Below, one piece after another: positions 33,000 to 37,162 of a stretch of 37,162 bases of DNA. The notes under the pieces were generated by a model. That model saw only the letters and a list, made by a program, of their open reading frames with translations, was not told where the DNA came from and searched no databases. The translations under genes and the position numbers were made by a program. How positions within the stretch are numbered: the stretch's first letter is position 1; each line of letters begins with the position of its first letter. Source of the stretch: Marinilabiliaceae bacterium UBA5213 (GTDB taxonomy: Bacteria; Bacteroidota; Bacteroidia; Bacteroidales; Marinilabiliaceae); NCBI GenBank assembly GCA_002412555.1, contig DHVH01000245.1:1-37162 (forward strand), in the 5' to 3' direction.

Positions 33000-34505
33000 A
33001 TGAAAAAAACAACCATACTATCCTTACTCTTTCTTGTTTTCCAGAACTTCGTTTGTTTTTCTCAGGGAAGCATTCGTTTGTCTTTAAACGATGCCTTAAA
33101 ACTGGCGCAGGAGCAATCGTTGCAAACCTTCCTGAATAAGCACTATTATATGGCTGATTACTGGGCCTATCGGAGCTTTAAGGCCGATTTGCTGCCTTCG
33201 GTAAACCTGAGGGCCACACCATTGGCCTACTCCAATGCCTCACAACTCAGATATAATTCTGAGAATCAGGTCGATGAATTCATCCGAATAGAGAATCTGC
33301 GTTCGGACCTTAATCTTAATATATCTCAGAAAGTAGCTGTAACCGGGGGAACTTTTTTTGTGCAGTCGGAACTGGGTCGCATCGAAAACTATGGCCAAAA
33401 TGAATATACCCAATATTCGTCACGGCCATTCAGAATTGGGTATCAACAAGCGCTATTCGGATTCAATGCCATGAAGTGGCAGCGAAAAATAGAGCCTCTG
33501 CTATTTGAAAAGGCCAAACAGGAATACCTGCTTTCCACAGAAAATATGCATCAAACAACTATCAATTACTTTTTTGGACTGGTAGGTGCCTACATTCAAA
33601 TGGAGATTGCTCAGACCAATATGCAAAACACGGAGAAACTGCTCAAAGTGGCGCATAGCAGGTTTGACCTGGGAACAGTGTCGCGCGAGGAGCTTTTGGA
33701 CCTTCGACTCTCCAACAACAATGCACAGATTAATCTGCAGCAGGCCGGTCTCAACTACCGGGAGGCCAAGGAAAACCTGCTCAACTTCCTGATGCTACCG
33801 GTTGATATTGAACTGGAAACCATCATTCCTGAAAATACGCCGGTATCTGAAGTGGATATCCAACTTGTTTTACAAAAGGCACTGGATAATAACCCGGAGA
33901 TTTTGCAGCTTGAGCATAGCATGCTCGAAAGCAGGCGCCATGTAGAACAGGCTAACAAGGCCAGACATTTTCAGGCAGATGTGGATGTTTCTTACGGTAT
34001 GAGTAAGGACGATGGCAACTATCTGGAAAGTGGACAGCTGAAAAATGTATACCGTCCTGAATTTGAAAACTACCGACAATTAACCTTAGGCATCAACATC
34101 CCCATTCTGGATTGGGGCCGCAGCAAAGGACAGTATGAAATGGCCAAATCCCGCCACGAAATTGTCCAGGTAGCTGGCCGGCAATCCCTGCAACAATTTA
34201 AGCAAAACGCCGTTACCCGGGCCATCGCTTTTAACATCCAGAAATCTCGTGTGGAGTCGGCGGCGTTGTCGGACACCCTGGCCAACGAAAGCTATGAACT
34301 GACCATGACCAGGTTCAGTACCGGACAAGCGGATGTATTGCGTCTAACATCTTCACAAAATGCCAAGGACAATGCACGCTTACAATACATCAATGCGCTG
34401 GCCGACTACTGGAAATACTACTACACCCTTCGGCAATTAACCTTGTTCGATTTTGAAAATAACAGCAATATAGAATTTGACGAAGACAAAATTCTGGGCT
34501 TATAA
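33000..34505 (+). CDS. TolC family outer membrane efflux protein
   Basis: A 501-residue outer membrane factor with a signal peptide ending near CFSQG. The opening IRLSLNDALKLAQEQSLQTF is the usual OEP start. Two long helical coiled-coil halves alternate with short beta segments; repeat-type motifs include HSRFDLGTVSREELLDLRLS in the first half and MTRFSTGQADVLRLTSSQNA in the second, the duplicated TolC signature. It forms the outer-membrane exit duct of the tripartite pump encoded upstream. It is the last gene of the operon; the signal peptidase gene starts 40 bp later and may be independent. Confidence 0.9.
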   Translation: MKKTTILSLLFLVFQNFVCFSQGSIRLSLNDALKLAQEQSLQTFLNKHYYMADYWAYRSFKADLLPSVNLRATPLAYSNASQLRYNSENQVDEFIRIENLRSDLNLNISQKVAVTGGTFFVQSELGRIENYGQNEYTQYSSRPFRIGYQQALFGFNAMKWQRKIEPLLFEKAKQEYLLSTENMHQTTINYFFGLVGAYIQMEIAQTNMQNTEKLLKVAHSRFDLGTVSREELLDLRLSNNNAQINLQQAGLNYREAKENLLNFLMLPVDIELETIIPENTPVSEVDIQLVLQKALDNNPEILQLEHSMLESRRHVEQANKARHFQADVDVSYGMSKDDGNYLESGQLKNVYRPEFENYRQLTLGINIPILDWGRSKGQYEMAKSRHEIVQVAGRQSLQQFKQNAVTRAIAFNIQKSRVESAALSDTLANESYELTMTRFSTGQADVLRLTSSQNAKDNARLQYINALADYWKYYYTLRQLTLFDFENNSNIEFDEDKILGL

Positions 34506-34545
34506 ACTTCGTACCCTAAACCTTTAAATAACGGACGATTTCACA

Positions 34546-35694
34546 ATGAAAAAAGCATTGAATTATTTCCTCATCACCATGGTGATCCTGCATGTTTTTT
34601 TGGGTACGTGGTGGCTTGCTGTGTCATGGGCGGTGGCGCTGGGCATATATTGGATATGCACGTCCTTGTCAACGGCAGCCGTCAAATTCAGACAATGCGC
34701 GTTGTTAAGCTATCCCCTTCTAATCATTGGTTCTGTTGTAGCTGCCATTTTTTTTAAAACGCTCTTTTTCGGCATTTACAAAATCCCGTCTGGCTCCATG
34801 GAAAATACCATTTCAACAGGCGATGTGGTGTGGGTTAATAATCTGGTCTATGGACCCCGATTGCCCTATTCGCCCTATGAAATATCCTGGGTCAACGTTT
34901 TAATATGGCTATGGGAAGGAAAAGAAGGTGATGTGAAGAAAAGATGGTGGAAATACAACAGGCTTAAAGGCTACGCTTCGCCCAAAAACGGTCAGGTGGC
35001 GGTTTTTAATCACCCACATAGCGGTGACATCTTTATTAAGCGAATAGCGGCAATACCGGGAGACACGCTGCAAATAATTGAGGGAACACTGTACATCAAC
35101 GGCCGAAAAAAAGAAGCACCTTCCAACGCCATTTTTTATTCAAAGGCTCTCTTCAGTAATTCACGCGAGGGCAATGAAATTCTGGACAGCCTTAACATAT
35201 CAATGTTTCACCACTACGCCACTAATGAAAGTGTCACGTTCAACGGACATTTAACTCCTTCGGATCTTAAAAATCTTAGAATGCATCCCAGGGTTTTAGA
35301 AGCCGGCATTGACCCGGTTCGGCCAGACACAGCATGGACTGTTTATCCCTGGTCGGAAGCGCTCAACTGGAACATTGACAACTACGGCCCCTACATTTTA
35401 CCCTACAGTGGTATGGCCATCGAGAAGAATGTGCACAATTTATCCGTGTATGGCCACCTGATTAACGAAGAAGCCCAAGATGGCGCACAAAGCGACAGCG
35501 ATGATTCGAAGGTATTTGTATTTAAACACGATTACTATTTTCTAATGGGCGATAACTTTCACGATAGCCAGGACTCCCGTTATTTTGGACCCGTGAGGGA
35601 AGAATACATTATAGGGAAAGCCTCCTTCATCTTTTATTCAAATTCAAAAAAACAAACCAATAGGTTTCGGCTTTTCAGACTGCTTGGCTCATAA
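34546..35694 (+). CDS. lepB: Signal peptidase I
   Basis: A 382-residue S26 family peptidase that removes signal peptides from exported proteins at the periplasmic face. Two or three N-terminal membrane segments are followed by box B IPSGSMENT with catalytic Ser84, box D FIKRIAAIPGD with general base Lys165 and box E MGDNFHDSQDSRYFG (from residue 334). A large insertion between boxes D and E (about 150 residues) is usual for Bacteroidota LepB. It is well placed to serve the many exported proteins of this window but is a general enzyme. No terminator was recognised after it; the 154-bp gap to xth holds no gene. Confidence 0.93.
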   Translation: MKKALNYFLITMVILHVFLGTWWLAVSWAVALGIYWICTSLSTAAVKFRQCALLSYPLLIIGSVVAAIFFKTLFFGIYKIPSGSMENTISTGDVVWVNNLVYGPRLPYSPYEISWVNVLIWLWEGKEGDVKKRWWKYNRLKGYASPKNGQVAVFNHPHSGDIFIKRIAAIPGDTLQIIEGTLYINGRKKEAPSNAIFYSKALFSNSREGNEILDSLNISMFHHYATNESVTFNGHLTPSDLKNLRMHPRVLEAGIDPVRPDTAWTVYPWSEALNWNIDNYGPYILPYSGMAIEKNVHNLSVYGHLINEEAQDGAQSDSDDSKVFVFKHDYYFLMGDNFHDSQDSRYFGPVREEYIIGKASFIFYSNSKKQTNRFRLFRLLGS

Positions 35695-35848
35695 ACTTTA
35701 CTGTTTACTCGTGTTCCTGGAATTAAAGGCGCAACCCGATAAAGAAAATGTTGTTGTTTTAAAACATATCCGTTTTCTTTGTTGTTCAACCATCACATAC
35801 ATTTTATGTTGTCATTTGCATAATAGAAATATTCAAAAACCAATTACC

Positions 35849-36610
35849 GTGAAGCTGATATCCTGGAACGTCAACGGCATTCGTGCCATTGCACAAAAAA
35901 ACTTTTTTGAGGACATAAGGGCGCTGGCACCTGATATACTGTGCCTACAGGAGACCAAGGCGCAGGATGACCAGGTCCTGATAGCCCTGGCCCAAATGGA
36001 AGACTACCATCTTTACAGCAATTCTGCCGGCCGCAAGGGCTATTCAGGGACAGCCATCCTGAGCAAGGCCCAGCCATTGTCGGTCACCAACAATATTGGC
36101 ATGGCCGACCATGACACGGAAGGCCGGGTCATCTGTGCCGAGTACGAGCAGTTCTATCTGATCAATGTGTATGTGCCCAATTCGGGGAACGACCTGAGGC
36201 GTTTGGCCTACCGTCAACTGTGGGATCTGGCCTTTTTCAACTTCCTGAAAAGGCTGGAGGAGAAAAAGCCTGTGATTGTCTGTGGCGATTTTAACGTGGC
36301 GCACAAAGCCATTGACCTGGCACGGCCCAAGGCGAATTATAACAAGTCGGCCGGCTTTATGCAGGAGGAAATTGACGGCATGGACCGCTTTACGGTCGGA
36401 GGATTGAAAGATACTTTTCGCCACTTTTATCCCGACATGCCGGACCGCTATACATGGTGGAGCTACCGCGCAGGTGCACGGGGCAAGAATGTAGGCTGGA
36501 GAATCGATTACTTTTTGGTGAGTGAAGCTTTTTTACCTCAGGTAAAAAAGGCGGATATTCTTGATTATATAATGGGGAGTGATCACTGTCCGGTTCTTCT
36601 GGAAATATAA
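35849..36610 (+). CDS. xth: Exodeoxyribonuclease III
   Basis: A 253-residue ExoIII/AP endonuclease of the EEP fold that cuts at abasic sites and removes 3' blocking groups in base-excision repair. Landmarks: KLISWNVNGIRA with metal-site N7, LCLQETKAQ with E35, YSGTAILSK, VYVPNSG, GDFNVAH, YTWWSYRAGARGKNVGWRID and the final SDHCPVLLEI with the catalytic Asp-His. The frame extends upstream to 35684, but those residues do not resemble the family. GTG 35849 gives the exact usual N-terminus and length and was chosen. Confidence 0.93.
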   Translation: MKLISWNVNGIRAIAQKNFFEDIRALAPDILCLQETKAQDDQVLIALAQMEDYHLYSNSAGRKGYSGTAILSKAQPLSVTNNIGMADHDTEGRVICAEYEQFYLINVYVPNSGNDLRRLAYRQLWDLAFFNFLKRLEEKKPVIVCGDFNVAHKAIDLARPKANYNKSAGFMQEEIDGMDRFTVGGLKDTFRHFYPDMPDRYTWWSYRAGARGKNVGWRIDYFLVSEAFLPQVKKADILDYIMGSDHCPVLLEI

Positions 36611-36659
36611 ATGTCATTTTTTAACCGGCTGCGATTCTTCTATACCAGCAATTTTCCAT

Positions 36660-36667
36660 TACTTTTG
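36660..36667 (+). promoter_or_regulatory. -7 box before the TSUP gene
   Basis: TACTTTTG matches TAnnTTTG exactly but ends only five bases before ATG 36673, so transcription would begin at or next to the start codon. No good -33 TTG is present. Tentative. Confidence 0.3.
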
Positions 36668-36672
36668 CAGGC

Positions 36673-37162
36673 ATGATAGAGCTTTTGTTGAATCCGCTCC
36701 ATGTTAGCCCTTTTGTATGGCTGGCCACATTTGCTTGTGCCTTTATCAACGGTCTTTCGAAAGGCGGTCTGAAGGGCTTAAGCATGGTGACGGTTCCTGC
36801 CATGGTTTTTTTGTACGGAGGCATGGCTTCAACGGGACTTCTGCTGCCCATTCTTATCTTTTCGGACATGCTGGCTTTTCGGATGTACCGGAAAAGCGCC
36901 CAATGGAGTCAGGTGAAAAAGCTGTTGCCATGGGTGCTTCCGGGTTTGCTGATTGCTGTTGTTTTGGGCAAATTCATTCATGACGGAACCTTTAGGGATA
37001 TAATTGCCATACTTATTATTGTGAGTCTGGGCATCCTGCTCTTTTTTGATTTTTTTGGCAAAAAAATCAACCTCTCAAAATCACCAATTCTTTCGGCCAC
37101 CACTGGTTTTTTGGGTGGCTTTGCTTCCATGATTGGCAACGCAGCGGGTCCCATTTTCAACC
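36673..37162 (+). CDS. TSUP (TauE/SafE) family permease, 3' partial
   Basis: From ATG 36673 the frame stays open to the right edge (163 residues seen, no stop). It begins MIELLLNPLHVSPFVWLATF and has four to five hydrophobic segments. AFINGLSKGGLKGLSMVTVP in the first helices is the characteristic TSUP motif (GxxKGG), and GFLGGFASMIGNAAGPIF starts the second repeat of the family. TSUP proteins are eight-to-nine-helix permeases for sulfite, sulfoacetate, taurine-related or other anions. The substrate cannot be told from the sequence. Located 62 bp after xth in the same direction. Confidence 0.85.
   Translation, partial: MIELLLNPLHVSPFVWLATFACAFINGLSKGGLKGLSMVTVPAMVFLYGGMASTGLLLPILIFSDMLAFRMYRKSAQWSQVKKLLPWVLPGLLIAVVLGKFIHDGTFRDIIAILIIVSLGILLFFDFFGKKINLSKSPILSATTGFLGGFASMIGNAAGPIFN

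Noticed and set aside
35684..35848. N-terminal extension of exodeoxyribonuclease III by 55 codons
   Set aside because: The extension is Cys- and Leu-rich without family similarity, overlaps the signal peptidase end and is followed by the exact usual N-terminus at GTG 35849.

Overview
The window is a stretch of a Bacteroidota chromosome, probably Bacteroidales/Marinilabiliales-like; this lineage call is inference. Supporting signs are the gene order DUF4271 - uroporphyrinogen-III synthase - rnpA - yidD, DUF5687 and BF3164-type propeller lipoproteins, Bacteroidota promoters (TTG, about 20 bp, TAnnTTTG) and weak or absent Shine-Dalgarno sequences. I see no rRNA, tRNA, CRISPR array, transposase or phage gene.

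Layout. 1-2556: housekeeping block (DUF4271 membrane protein cut by the window edge, hemD-like, rnpA, yidD) with a clear terminator/promoter junction before rnpA. 2557-5052: accessory genes: AlkD-type DNA glycosylase, YdeI/OmpD-associated protein, a decayed antitoxin-like remnant on the minus strand and an intact antitoxin/PIN-toxin pair. 5118-7266 (minus): a two-gene macrolide resistance operon, Mef-like MFS exporter followed by a Mph-like macrolide 2'-phosphotransferase. It is preceded by a good promoter and a roughly 135-nt leader with two 7-codon ORFs and nested inverted repeats, which looks like an antibiotic-responsive attenuator. 7860-14783: a giant thioester alpha-2-macroglobulin lipoprotein, a TatD hydrolase and the tRNA t6A dehydratase TcdA. 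14914-16437: a soluble PAS histidine kinase.

16478-24811 is an AT-rich island of secreted six-bladed beta-propeller proteins: four intact and one broken. A DUF5687 membrane protein, its ABC ATPase and a CxxC thioredoxin-like lipoprotein lie among them. The substrate is unknown. This is one candidate for an undescribed system.

24883-34505 is an RND efflux operon: lipoprotein adaptor, a four-helix-bundle S23 protein, two different RND permeases and a TolC-type outer membrane factor. Every gap between these genes (and the gap before the adaptor) is filled by degenerate CAGTGAACA / AACTGATGACTG repeats that run through the preceding stop codon. The gap before the TolC gene also carries a strong G-quadruplex motif that competes with a hairpin. 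The S23 gene sits between two repeat blocks inside the operon.

34546-37162: signal peptidase I, exodeoxyribonuclease III and the start of a TSUP (TauE/SafE) permease that runs off the right edge.
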